A DNA stretch of 35,627 bases from contig JAEUWH010000031.1 of assembly GCA_016785955.1 (NCBI GenBank), forward strand, positions 1 through 35,627, written 5' to 3'. The stretch comes from Pseudobdellovibrionaceae bacterium. GTDB taxonomy: Bacteria > Bdellovibrionota > Bdellovibrionia > Bdellovibrionales > Bdellovibrionaceae. The position numbers and the translations under genes are program-made. The notes below the pieces were generated by a model. The model was not told the origin of the DNA and searched no databases. It saw only the letters and a program-made list of their open reading frames with translations. Shown piece by piece: positions 9,338 to 17,039 of the stretch; position 1 is the stretch's first letter, and every line of letters starts with the position of its first letter.

Positions 9338-9832
9338 ATGACTGCAGCTCCGAAACTCCAAAATCCTCTTTTGGATAAAACCCTTATCAATTCGTTCATT
9401 GATGGTGTCTCTAAGACATTAAAAACCATGGCCAACACAGATTTGACGTATGGAAAACCCTACGTCGAACAAAAATTTGCTGCCCGAGGCGAAATTGCCG
9501 GCGTGGTGGGGATGGTTTCAAACCAATACAAAGCCACATTGACCCTCAGCTTTCCTAAACCCGCTATTTTACTTATTCTAGAAAATATGTTGGGCGAAAA
9601 GCATACAGACATTTCCGCCGAAGTTTTCGATGCCGTTGGCGAACTGACGAATATGATATATGGAAGCGCTAAAGCAACCTTGAATGACCTTGGCTACAAT
9701 TTTGAGATGGCCATTCCCACAGTCATACAAGGTCAATTCATTATGCTACAACACTCCAAATCAGCAACATTAGTGATTCCATTTAAATTAACAAACCAAG
9801 CGGAATTTTTTATCGAAATTTCAGTATATTAA
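9338..9832 (+). CDS. cheX: CheX-like CheY-P phosphatase
   Basis: 164 residues, the size and fold pattern of the CheC/CheX/FliY phosphatase family. The single active helix is recognisable as VGELTNMIYGSAKATL (about 107-122), carrying the ExxN catalytic pair (Glu and Asn). CheX enzymes remove phosphate from CheY-P. Ribosome site AAGGA lies in the short gap after cheY, so the two are almost certainly one transcript. It has one ExxN helix (CheC has two), which favours CheX. Its partner is probably the adjacent CheY. Confidence 0.8.
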   Translation: MTAAPKLQNPLLDKTLINSFIDGVSKTLKTMANTDLTYGKPYVEQKFAARGEIAGVVGMVSNQYKATLTLSFPKPAILLILENMLGEKHTDISAEVFDAVGELTNMIYGSAKATLNDLGYNFEMAIPTVIQGQFIMLQHSKSATLVIPFKLTNQAEFFIEISVY

Positions 9833-9913
9833 ATATAGATTTGCCAATGTGTGACTCAAAATGACACAACATAGGCCCTCAAGTAACTAGACGATTTTTC
9901 CGATAGGTCATCT

Positions 9914-10642
9914 GTGGGGCTTAAAATCAAAAATTACTCGACTACTCAATCTCTCATGGTTAATGAACGCGGATTTTCCCTTATCGAAGTTATTGTCGCC
10001 ATCGGCATTTCGGCCATGGTGGTTCTTGGCACCTCCTCACTTTTTATAGACTCCGCAAAAGTAGAATCCGAACAAGAACGACAGTTTTGGATTGCCGCAC
10101 GAAGAATCGAATTTCAAGGTATCCTGCGCTCGCCTGTGGGTTGGACCTCCCTCCTGGCAAATAATCCCGCTATGGCATGTCTGACGAATGGCACCTCATG
10201 CTCTGGCGTCTCGACTTTGCAAACACTAAAGTTTCCGATCGATTCCATCGTACTTGATGGCGCATCGAATACCATTGGAATGAATAACAAAGGCGGTTTT
10301 TGTAATGCCTTCGATTCAATTAACGGCAACTCCTCGTGTCCAGTGGGAATTCAACTCTACTGGGTCGCGCTGTGTGACGATGCCAATTGCCTTCATGCGC
10401 AGCCTAAATTTACGATCAAATTCCGCGTCAAAGAACCCAGTGGAAGCCTAAAGCCACTGAATTCCTATGACCTTGTCATGTTCAAAGATCCAAAACTTGA
10501 GTCTTTAAATGAAGTCTGTACCGCGATGGGCGGCACATTGACGGGAAATACCTGCACCATCGCGTCTTTATCAACGGCATGCGATCCCTCGAATTCACTG
10601 GGTGCAGGAGCCACATACCCATTAGGTTTCGACAGCACCTGA
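9914..10642 (+). CDS. Prepilin-like protein, interrupted by an in-frame TGA
   Basis: Type IV pilin or pseudopilin precursor. The cleavage motif RG-FSLIEVIVAIGISAMVV is near the N-terminus, with Glu at +5, followed by a hydrophobic helix and a Cys-rich exported domain. Either the GTG at 9914 (AGG ahead) or the ATG at 9956 (leader MVNERG) may be the start. The frame stops at TGA 10640-10642 after YPLGFDST. Reading on in frame gives AVNCGKPNPGTCSNSDVAIG and onward to TAA at 10745-10747, copying the GxxxxGxxxC style of the neighbouring pilins' tails. GGA to TGA would explain it, so this is probably a truncated allele, a readthrough site or a base error. First of three overlapping pilin genes. Confidence 0.75.
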   Translation: MGLKIKNYSTTQSLMVNERGFSLIEVIVAIGISAMVVLGTSSLFIDSAKVESEQERQFWIAARRIEFQGILRSPVGWTSLLANNPAMACLTNGTSCSGVSTLQTLKFPIDSIVLDGASNTIGMNNKGGFCNAFDSINGNSSCPVGIQLYWVALCDDANCLHAQPKFTIKFRVKEPSGSLKPLNSYDLVMFKDPKLESLNEVCTAMGGTLTGNTCTIASLSTACDPSNSLGAGATYPLGFDST

Positions 10643-10725
10643 GCGGTGAATTGCGGAAAACCAAATCCCGGCACATGTTCAAATTCTGATGTCGCGATCG
10701 GTTTTGATACCAGTGGAGGCATCTT

Positions 10726-11520
10726 ATGCGCACCCGCATGCCTCTAAATCAAAGTGGAATGAGCCTTGTGCTCATTCTCGTCATAACAGGGATTATCGGT
10801 CTTTCTGCCGTATCCATCATGTCGATGGGTGATCGGAAAAGAAAAATCTCCCAGCAAATGAACATCTCTGTTTCAGCAAGCCTTGTGAAACAAAAATTGG
10901 TGGGTATGGTTTTGTCGCCCCAATCGTGGCAAGCCACCCAGGCTCATAATAGTTCTGCCTTCGCAAGTTTTAACCCGGCCTCTCCGCCCACTCTTGATAT
11001 TTATACCCCAGACTCCAGCACGCCATTTTATCAACCGTCAAACAGTCACGCCGGTTTTGATCTCAAAGGAAATCCTTGCTCAAATTTTGACCTCAGCGGA
11101 AATGACAACTGCCCGTTACGGTACGATATCACTCTCAAAAGCCGGGTTTTTCAAAATTCAAATTGGATCGATACCCTTCACTTTGAACTCACTTTTAAAC
11201 CGGCCTCCACGGGTCTTATTTTGAATACCACCGCCAGCCAATTTACATTTGATCTTGTCAGAAATTTAAATGATCAGAGTGTAGAATCCGCATGCATCTC
11301 GATAAATGGACTCTATGATACGAACTCGAATTCATGTTCAGTTAAAATCACAAAGACTGCGTCCACCTGCGGATCCGGCCAAACGTATCGAGGCCCAGCT
11401 TCAAATAATGGCGCTAATAACTGTGATAGCAAAACAATCGCACCAGCGGCATGCACGGGAAGCCAAGTCATAAAGGGCTTCAGCCAAACTGGTAATCCAA
11501 TTTGTGGGTCTCCGATATGA
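10726..11520 (+). CDS. Minor pseudopilin-like protein lacking Glu+5
   Basis: 264 residues. The prepilin cleavage site is NQSG-MSLVLILVITGIIG (Gly at about 11), then a hydrophobic helix, then an exported domain with Cys pairs (CSNFDLSGNDNC; CISINGLYDTNSNSC) and a tail ending GFSQTGNPICGSPI. Residue +5 is Leu, not Glu; loss of Glu5 is typical of GspK-type tip pseudopilins, so a tip or initiating subunit is a fair inference. The ATG at 10726 has GGAGG seven bases ahead and overlaps the readthrough frame of the first pilin gene. Its TGA overlaps the ATG of the next gene (ATGA), indicating translational coupling. Confidence 0.8.
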   Translation: MRTRMPLNQSGMSLVLILVITGIIGLSAVSIMSMGDRKRKISQQMNISVSASLVKQKLVGMVLSPQSWQATQAHNSSAFASFNPASPPTLDIYTPDSSTPFYQPSNSHAGFDLKGNPCSNFDLSGNDNCPLRYDITLKSRVFQNSNWIDTLHFELTFKPASTGLILNTTASQFTFDLVRNLNDQSVESACISINGLYDTNSNSCSVKITKTASTCGSGQTYRGPASNNGANNCDSKTIAPAACTGSQVIKGFSQTGNPICGSPI

Positions 11521-13124
11521 TTTCATTTTTTTCACGCCTTAAAAAACAAAAAGGGTTCAGTCTTATTGAGGTCATGATCGCAACAGCGATGCTATCGATT
11601 GCAGGCTTGTCTATGGTGGGCTTGTTACAACTTGCCAACCAAGACTCACTACAGCTTCGCGCCACCCGAGTCGCACTCACGGCCAGAGTACAAATCGAAG
11701 CCGCATTAAAAAACCCGGCGTCGTGGCGACAGACCGTCGCTCAAAATACATCCTTTGCCTGTGTCAACACGCCTCCGGGTTGCAGTCTCGGAGTTGTAAA
11801 TGGTGGCTATCATAATTTTGTTCTCTATGGTATCGGCGTCGGAGAAAAAGTGACTTTTGATGCTTCTGATACAACCACTCGTTATAATATTCAGGGAGGT
11901 GCCTGTCCCACAGGAACGCCAAACCCTGATCCACAATGCCCAATTAAGTTCATGGCTCGCTGGAAACCACTTTGCCAAACCTACCCCTGTCTCAATCCAA
12001 CACTTGATGTTAAAATTTCGCTGGTACCCGAGTTTGGTACGAATGCGCCGCTGTTTAATCCACAAAAATATGAATACGCCACGGTACGTGGAATTGATGA
12101 TGGGTCACTGCAATCGGCTTGTCAGATTTTAAATGGCACCTACAATGTCATCACGGGAACGTGTTATCCAAAAAATGCGGGCCGATCCTGCGCCGCTCTT
12201 GGAAGACCGGCACAAATTATTACCAGTGTCGCGGCCGATGGAAGCATCACTTGTGCTCCGCTGTATAGTGGACAGTGCAACGCCGCTACTCAAGTCATGA
12301 ATGGAATTAATACTTCTGGCGTCGCCCAATGTACCACAAAAGTGCAGCCCACAAATTGTCCAACCCCTTGCGTAGGCGGTTGGGGCAGTTGTTCTAAAAC
12401 ATGCGGAGGCGGTACTCAAACCTATGCCGTCATTACCCCTGCGACCAATGGAGGACCCGCGTGTACATCTCCGGCACCGGGAGCGACTCAAGCATGCAAT
12501 TCAAATCCTTGCGCCGTGAATTGCGTAGGCAGCTGGAGCGCCTGCTCAGAACCTTGTGGTGGTGGCTATATGACCTATTCAATTGTAACCCCCGCATCTA
12601 ATGGCGGAGCCAGTTGCTCGAACAATACGGGCGACACACAGACATGTAATTCCCAAGCCTGCGCCGTTGCCGTCAACTGCGATGGCTCCTGGAGCGGATG
12701 CAATCAAGTCACTGGAACCAGAACATACACTGTCACGCAAGTCCCCCAAAATGGTGGCGTGGCGTGCCCCTCCCCCCTTACACAAAATTGTGCTGTCGAT
12801 TGCGTCGGAAGCTGGGGCGCCTGCTCGGGAGGGCCTCCCCAATTTAAGACCTACACCTGGACAACACCACCACTGAATGGAGGCTCCACGGCAACCTGTG
12901 CGTATCCGAATGGGCAAACGGACTCGGCAACATGCCTAACACAGTGTATTCGCTATGGTACGGATCCCATCGGTACTTACATCGATGATACTGGTACCTA
13001 TAGCGCAACAGGAGGTATTGGAGACCCATCTGATTTTGCAATGATCACTCCGTACACAAGCCGTGCGGCCTGCGAATCCCCTCCAAATGGTTTTGATTTC
13101 GGAGAATGGTGTGTCTGCAAATAG
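11517..13124 (+). CDS. Pilin-like protein fused to thrombospondin type-1-like repeats
   Basis: 535 residues from the ATG at 11517, which overlaps the previous TGA and has GGG ahead; an in-frame TTG at 11502 is less likely. The N-terminus is a prepilin: KKQKG-FSLIEVMIATAMLS with Glu+5. A pilin-like globular domain follows (about 40-235), then a Cys-rich linker with GINTSGVAQC-style motifs, then four thrombospondin type-1-like repeats (about 285-475) starting GGWGSCSKTCGGG, GSWSACSEPCGGG, GSWSGCNQ and GSWGACSGG. The first two keep the WxxC and CGGGxxxY cores; the last two are degenerate. A 55-residue Cys-containing tail closes the protein. Most likely a pilus-tip adhesin: pilin end in the fibre, repeats outward. 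Adhesion is inference; the architecture is visible. Confidence 0.8.
   Translation: MISFFSRLKKQKGFSLIEVMIATAMLSIAGLSMVGLLQLANQDSLQLRATRVALTARVQIEAALKNPASWRQTVAQNTSFACVNTPPGCSLGVVNGGYHNFVLYGIGVGEKVTFDASDTTTRYNIQGGACPTGTPNPDPQCPIKFMARWKPLCQTYPCLNPTLDVKISLVPEFGTNAPLFNPQKYEYATVRGIDDGSLQSACQILNGTYNVITGTCYPKNAGRSCAALGRPAQIITSVAADGSITCAPLYSGQCNAATQVMNGINTSGVAQCTTKVQPTNCPTPCVGGWGSCSKTCGGGTQTYAVITPATNGGPACTSPAPGATQACNSNPCAVNCVGSWSACSEPCGGGYMTYSIVTPASNGGASCSNNTGDTQTCNSQACAVAVNCDGSWSGCNQVTGTRTYTVTQVPQNGGVACPSPLTQNCAVDCVGSWGACSGGPPQFKTYTWTTPPLNGGSTATCAYPNGQTDSATCLTQCIRYGTDPIGTYIDDTGTYSATGGIGDPSDFAMITPYTSRAACESPPNGFDFGEWCVCK
12369..12940 (+). repeat. Four TSP1-like protein repeats in the pilin-fusion gene
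   Basis: The coding repeats start near 12369, 12525, 12678 and 12807, each about 130-150 bases. Each opens with C, about two residues, then G-W or S-W, x, x, C, followed by a Thr/Tyr-rich strand (QTYAVITPATNGG, MTYSIVTPASNGG, RTYTVTQVPQNGG, KTYTWTTPPLNGG) and closing Cys residues. Conservation is at protein level; the DNA copies differ clearly, so this is an old duplication. Repeats 1 and 2 are closest to the eukaryotic TSP1 pattern. Confidence 0.75.
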
Positions 13125-13147
13125 TTAACGCGCTCTTTTAAGATCTT

Positions 13148-13171
13148 GTTGGTAAGAACATGGTAAGGACA
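13148..13171 (-). repeat. TTACCA-type intergenic repeat, copy A
   Basis: Read on the minus strand this 72-base convergent gap holds TGTCCTTACCA directly followed by TGTTCTTACCAAC. It is between the pilin-fusion gene and the CoA-transferase gene, whose 3' ends face each other. The same core recurs in tandem at 23220-23262 and 35205-35268, both also in gaps between convergent frames. Confidence 0.45.
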
Positions 13172-13196
13172 ACGTACACAAATTCGAGTGGAAATC

Positions 13197-14471
13197 CTAA
13201 CGTCTTAGATATTCTTCCGTAAACGATCGCTCCAACTTTTCTCTATCATCCGGGTGCGCAATATCAATTAAAGCACGACTACGCTGACGAATTGTTTTTC
13301 CATGCAAATTTGCGACACCATATTCGGTCACTATATAATGAACATGAGCCCTTGTGGTGACCACACCCGCGCCGGCGTTCAACGTAGATACAATTCTGGA
13401 CTTCCCTTTTGATGTTCTCGATGTGAACGCAATGATGGGTTTTCCGCCCTTGGATAGAGCCGCCCCTCTTAAAAAATCTATCTGACCACCCACTCCCGAA
13501 ATAATTCGATGACCAATCGAATCCGCGCACACTTGCCCCGTTAAGTCTATTTCTACGGCGGAATTGATTGCTGTTACATTTTCATTTTTAGCAATCACCG
13601 TGGGATTGTTTACATAGTCAGCTTCCATCAATATCACACTTGGATTATCATTGACGAAATCTAAAACTCGCTGCGTTCCCATAATGAAGGTGGAGACAGA
13701 TTTACCTCTATGAGTTTTTTTTAACCTATTGTTAATCGCACCAGACTGAATCAAATCCAACGCCCCATCGGACCACATCTCTGAATGAATCCCCAAATTT
13801 TTATGATTTTTAAGCTGTGCAAGTATCGCATCGGGAATACTGCCTATCCCGGTTTGTAAAGTCGCACCATCTTCAACCAAGCTGGCAGCAAGCCGAGCAA
13901 TTTTCTGTTCTGCCTCTTGTGGCGGTTTAAGTGTCGTCACCGCCAAAGGTTCTTCTTTTTCAACCAAGAAATCGATAGAGTCTACGGGAATCAAGGCATC
14001 TCCAAATGTCCGAGGCACATTCGGGTTCACCTGGGCAATCACGATTTTCGCCGACTCAACCGCGGCTTTGGCGACGTCAACACCCAGTCCAAGTGAACAA
14101 TACCCATGTTTATCTGGCCGCGACACCTGAACAATAGCCACATCCAAAGATATTTTCCCTGATCTAAAAAGCCCGGGCATTTCCGACAGAAAACAAGGCA
14201 CGTAATCAATAGCATCGAAATCAACATAGGGGCGAACATTAGCCCCTACGAATAAGTTCATGACTTTAAAATGTCGATGATATTTAGGTTCGGCGTAAGA
14301 CGCTGTTCCGTGAGTATGCAGATGAACCAATGTCACATCTTGCAATCGCGAATGTTGCGCCACAAGTTCTTGAATCAATGAAATCGGAGTCATCGTCCCA
14401 CCATGAACAAATACTCGCATACCTGATTGAATTTTTTCTATCGCTACGTTCGCACTTACCTTTTCAGCCAC
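13197..14471 (-). CDS. Acetyl-CoA hydrolase/transferase family (4-hydroxybutyrate CoA-transferase-like)
   Basis: Cytosolic enzyme moving CoA between carboxylic acids, 424 residues from the chosen start, the normal length for the Cat2/AbfT type. Motifs: FVHGGTMTPISLI near the N-terminus, TGIGSIPDAIL, catalytic Glu in GIHSEMWSDGALDL (the Glu forms the CoA thioester in this family), GVGGQIDFLRGA, and VTEYGVANLHGKTIRQR near the C-terminus. The GTG at 14471 has GGGAG six bases ahead and is preferred; a TTG at 14486 would put its ribosome site too close. The exact acyl substrate (acetate, butyrate, 4-hydroxybutyrate) cannot be told from sequence. Confidence 0.85.
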   Translation of the reverse strand: MAEKVSANVAIEKIQSGMRVFVHGGTMTPISLIQELVAQHSRLQDVTLVHLHTHGTASYAEPKYHRHFKVMNLFVGANVRPYVDFDAIDYVPCFLSEMPGLFRSGKISLDVAIVQVSRPDKHGYCSLGLGVDVAKAAVESAKIVIAQVNPNVPRTFGDALIPVDSIDFLVEKEEPLAVTTLKPPQEAEQKIARLAASLVEDGATLQTGIGSIPDAILAQLKNHKNLGIHSEMWSDGALDLIQSGAINNRLKKTHRGKSVSTFIMGTQRVLDFVNDNPSVILMEADYVNNPTVIAKNENVTAINSAVEIDLTGQVCADSIGHRIISGVGGQIDFLRGAALSKGGKPIIAFTSRTSKGKSRIVSTLNAGAGVVTTRAHVHYIVTEYGVANLHGKTIRQRSRALIDIAHPDDREKLERSFTEEYLRR

Positions 14472-14508
14472 AAATGTCTCCCACAAATCCTACTATTTTT
14501 TTGAAAGT

Positions 14509-15204
14509 TTAACGTATATTGTACAAATTATTCACTGAGTTTCCATTCAGCGAGCGAATATGCAATAGATATCGTCCTGGACGAACACCATTAATAATCA
14601 CCGTTTTCTCAAATGGAACAAGTACGTTCGCACACGCAGAGGCCTCTTTATTATAATGAGCTAACGGCTGAACCACGATGACATTGCCTTGAACTCGAGT
14701 TAATACTTGAGCCATACTCATGCAAGAATTCGAAAAAGATCCAGACAAAGTCACAGAGACCTGAGCACCCGAATTTTTAAGATAAACTTGGCTGACTGGA
14801 GCATAGAGATAGTCATCTGCGGTGGCTCTAAGTGCCTGCTGCACAACAAGAGACCCAAGTTGACGACCATTTTTTTGCATCACTCGATATGTACCTTGTC
14901 CTAATACTCCCAAATTAACTACAGTGTCATGGGGAACCAGCACATCAAGGCAGGGCCCTGCGTAGCGATATTCCGTGGTCAAGACTTCAACCGTTTTAGT
15001 CGCTTGATTGACCGCGAATTGTGCCGGACCAGGTTTAGAACACGTATCTTTAAAGACACCTTCGACAACCATCTGCACATTGTCATTCGAATCAAATCCT
15101 TGAGGAATATAACTTCCTTCAATACCTGATACTTTCAATTGCGGATTGACTTGCCCAAATACCATCCCATAAAAAAGAACAAAGAAAAAAAATAACTTAC
15201 TCAT
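14509..15204 (-). CDS. Secreted protein of unknown role with an internal duplication
   Basis: 231 residues; not a family I recognise. The N-terminus is a clear signal peptide (MSKLFFFFVLFYGMVFG, cleavage about 17/18), so it is exported to periplasm or beyond. The rest is two copies of one domain (about 42-115 and 146-222). Each has strand-rich sequence, a Cys pair (DTC...GPC and NSC...SAC), an LVPxxxxVxxxGV block and a closing GxYxxxxxxxNG. This suggests two small beta-sandwich domains, each with a disulfide. A very strong ribosome site AGGAGG precedes the ATG. It is divergent from ldhA. It precedes the CoA-transferase on the same strand by about 40 bases, but functional linkage is doubtful. 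Confidence 0.75.
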   Translation of the reverse strand: MSKLFFFFVLFYGMVFGQVNPQLKVSGIEGSYIPQGFDSNDNVQMVVEGVFKDTCSKPGPAQFAVNQATKTVEVLTTEYRYAGPCLDVLVPHDTVVNLGVLGQGTYRVMQKNGRQLGSLVVQQALRATADDYLYAPVSQVYLKNSGAQVSVTLSGSFSNSCMSMAQVLTRVQGNVIVVQPLAHYNKEASACANVLVPFEKTVIINGVRPGRYLLHIRSLNGNSVNNLYNIR

Positions 15205-15287
15205 GTTTCCTCCTAGAAGCGGTATAGTTCAGAATTCCATTTGAAAACATGATGACGATCATTAACGCAGATCTAAAAGGAAAAAAA

Positions 15288-16259
15288 ATGAACCCCAAAT
15301 CTGTTTTATTCTTTGATACCCACTCTTTTGAGAAACCGTACTATAAAAATACGCCCTTCCCCATTCAATTTTTTGATTTTCATCTGAATCCCACCACAGT
15401 GGCCGCGGCTCCCCCCGCCATGGCGATTGTATGCTTTGTCAATGACGTCTTAAATGATGAGGTCTTAGAGATTCTTTTTAAAAAAGGAGTTCGCATCATT
15501 GCCCTCCGATGTGCCGGTTTTAACAATGTCAGTATAAAAAGGGCCCAAGAGCTTGGCATTAAAGTGGTGCGTGTACCCGAGTACTCGCCTCACGCAGTGG
15601 CCGAACACGCTGTGGGTCTGATGTTGAATCTAGCCAGAAAAATCCACAAATCTTATCATCGTATTCATGATTTTAACTTTTCTTTGGACGGCTTGGTTGG
15701 ATTTAATATTTTCCAAAAGCAAATTGGAGTTATCGGCACAGGTCGCATTGGAAAAGTCTTTTGCCAAATTTTGAAAGGTTTTGGATCCCATGTATCTGCC
15801 TATGATATTTCACCAGACCTAGCATGGGCTCAAAGCGTTGGTGTTCACTATACTGATTTGGAAACCATCTGGAAAAATTCCGATATTATTTCTCTACACT
15901 GTCCATTAACTCCGGAATCCCGTCATCTTGTGGATGAAAAAATTTTTGAACAACTCAAGCCGAGCTGTATTTTAGTAAACACCTCAAGAGGAGCTTTGAT
16001 CAACACCCAATCTTTAATCACCGCGCTTAAACATAAAAAAATTGCGGGCGCAGGATTAGATGTTTACGAAGAAGAAGAGAATTTTTTCTTTCGTGATCTA
16101 TCTAATGAAATCTTGGACGACGACACCCTAACACGTTTGATTTCTTTCCCAAATGTGTTAGTTACCTCGCATCAGGGGTTTCTGACCCATGAAGCGTTAC
16201 AAAAAATAGCGTCTACAACAATAAATCATCTCAATGATTTTTTTTCCGAGCGAAAATAG
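15288..16259 (+). CDS. ldhA: D-lactate dehydrogenase (NAD-dependent 2-hydroxyacid dehydrogenase)
   Basis: Reduces pyruvate to D-lactate with NADH in fermentation. 323 residues, family length about 330. Features: NAD-binding GTGRIGKVFCQILKGFG, Arg in NTSRGALINT, Glu in GLDVYEEE, and catalytic His in VTSHQGFLTHEA. The segment EEENFFFRDLSNEILDDDTL is the LdhA hallmark that separates it from other 2-hydroxyacid dehydrogenases. The frame opens earlier (15249), but the ATG at 15288 has AAAAGG at 15275-15280 and matches the family N-terminus. Monocistronic; convergent with the small secreted protein gene. Confidence 0.9.
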   Translation: MNPKSVLFFDTHSFEKPYYKNTPFPIQFFDFHLNPTTVAAAPPAMAIVCFVNDVLNDEVLEILFKKGVRIIALRCAGFNNVSIKRAQELGIKVVRVPEYSPHAVAEHAVGLMLNLARKIHKSYHRIHDFNFSLDGLVGFNIFQKQIGVIGTGRIGKVFCQILKGFGSHVSAYDISPDLAWAQSVGVHYTDLETIWKNSDIISLHCPLTPESRHLVDEKIFEQLKPSCILVNTSRGALINTQSLITALKHKKIAGAGLDVYEEEENFFFRDLSNEILDDDTLTRLISFPNVLVTSHQGFLTHEALQKIASTTINHLNDFFSERK

Positions 16260-16301
16260 CACGGTTACCAAGACAACTGTTTTTTCCAAGCGTTCTGGGT
16301 T

Positions 16302-16670
16302 TTATTTTGCCATTCGGTATGGTGACAACACGGATGTTGTATACTCTGGAATTCCCATCGTATTTTGCCATAGCATTGGATTGCTTAAAGAATAGTTTAA
16401 TGACGTATCCATCGAATTCATATTGCCACGTAAAGAGTTCATTAACATATAAATATCCGAGAAGGGATCTCCCTGCTGCGAGCGATATTCCAAACCACTC
16501 AATCCTGATCCAGAGTAGACCTGACCAAAACAGACATCAGACATTAACATCGGCGAAGATGGATAGCAATTCGACATCAAATCACTTTGACTCACTGGTA
16601 ACATAGTAGCGTAAGCATTTGGCAAAAGAGCCAAGATCGTCATGACGAACAGAACTTTGAATTTATACAT
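16302..16670 (-). CDS. Small secreted Met/Ser-rich protein
   Basis: 122 residues, not recognised. Signal peptide MYKFKVLFVMTILALLPNAYA with a good AYA cleavage site, then a mature part of about 100 residues rich in Ser, Met, Leu and Tyr, with Cys only in the first third (SNCYP, SDVCFG). It ends TTSVLSPYRMAK. The ATG at 16670 has AGGAG six bases ahead and is preferred to an earlier in-frame ATG at 16697. Upstream on the minus strand is a TATAGG box and a 6-base inverted repeat. It could be a periplasmic or surface structural protein; nothing supports a specific role. Confidence 0.65.
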   Translation of the reverse strand: MYKFKVLFVMTILALLPNAYATMLPVSQSDLMSNCYPSSPMLMSDVCFGQVYSGSGLSGLEYRSQQGDPFSDIYMLMNSLRGNMNSMDTSLNYSLSNPMLWQNTMGIPEYTTSVLSPYRMAK

Positions 16671-17039
16671 ATACTCTCCTAAAAAAGAGTGTTGCAAAAT
16701 GAAATCCTATACCAAACTGAGACAGTTTCCCGTAAAGCCTTAAATTTTTTATCTTTTTTTTAATTTTTTTTTTGCTGTTTCCATTTTTTGCTGTGACGAC
16801 GGCCATTTATTGTCTGTTCTCATTTTGAGAATGTTATACTTGCCAAGATTTCTTTATCGACTGTGTATCAATCTCCAAAATTTTTCACAAAATTCCGACA
16901 AAATATTACCACTTTAGCGTTGAACCCGATCATTTTGAATCAGTTTTGCTATGTCATAAGAAAAGACAAAATCTGAAAACCAACAGTGCGAGTCAGAAAA
17001 TGATAATCTTTAAGAAGGTCCATGATATAGGAAAAAACG
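16671..17039. promoter_or_regulatory. Divergent AT-rich control region
   Basis: 369 bases between the small secreted protein and the kinase gene, with no believable reading frame. It contains long T runs at about 16745-16790 (A tracts on the minus strand, possibly an UP-like element). An inverted repeat AAACTG-AGA-CAGTTT at 16714-16728 lies just upstream of a minus-strand TATAGG at 16705-16710. The kinase ribosome site AGGAA is near 17029. The inverted repeat would sit between -35 and -10 of the secreted-protein promoter, a place where a repressor could act. Confidence 0.4.

Noticed and set aside
12129-12917. Long minus-strand frames opposite the TSP1-like repeats
   Set aside because: Antisense shadows of repetitive coding sequence; the plus frame has a clear domain layout.
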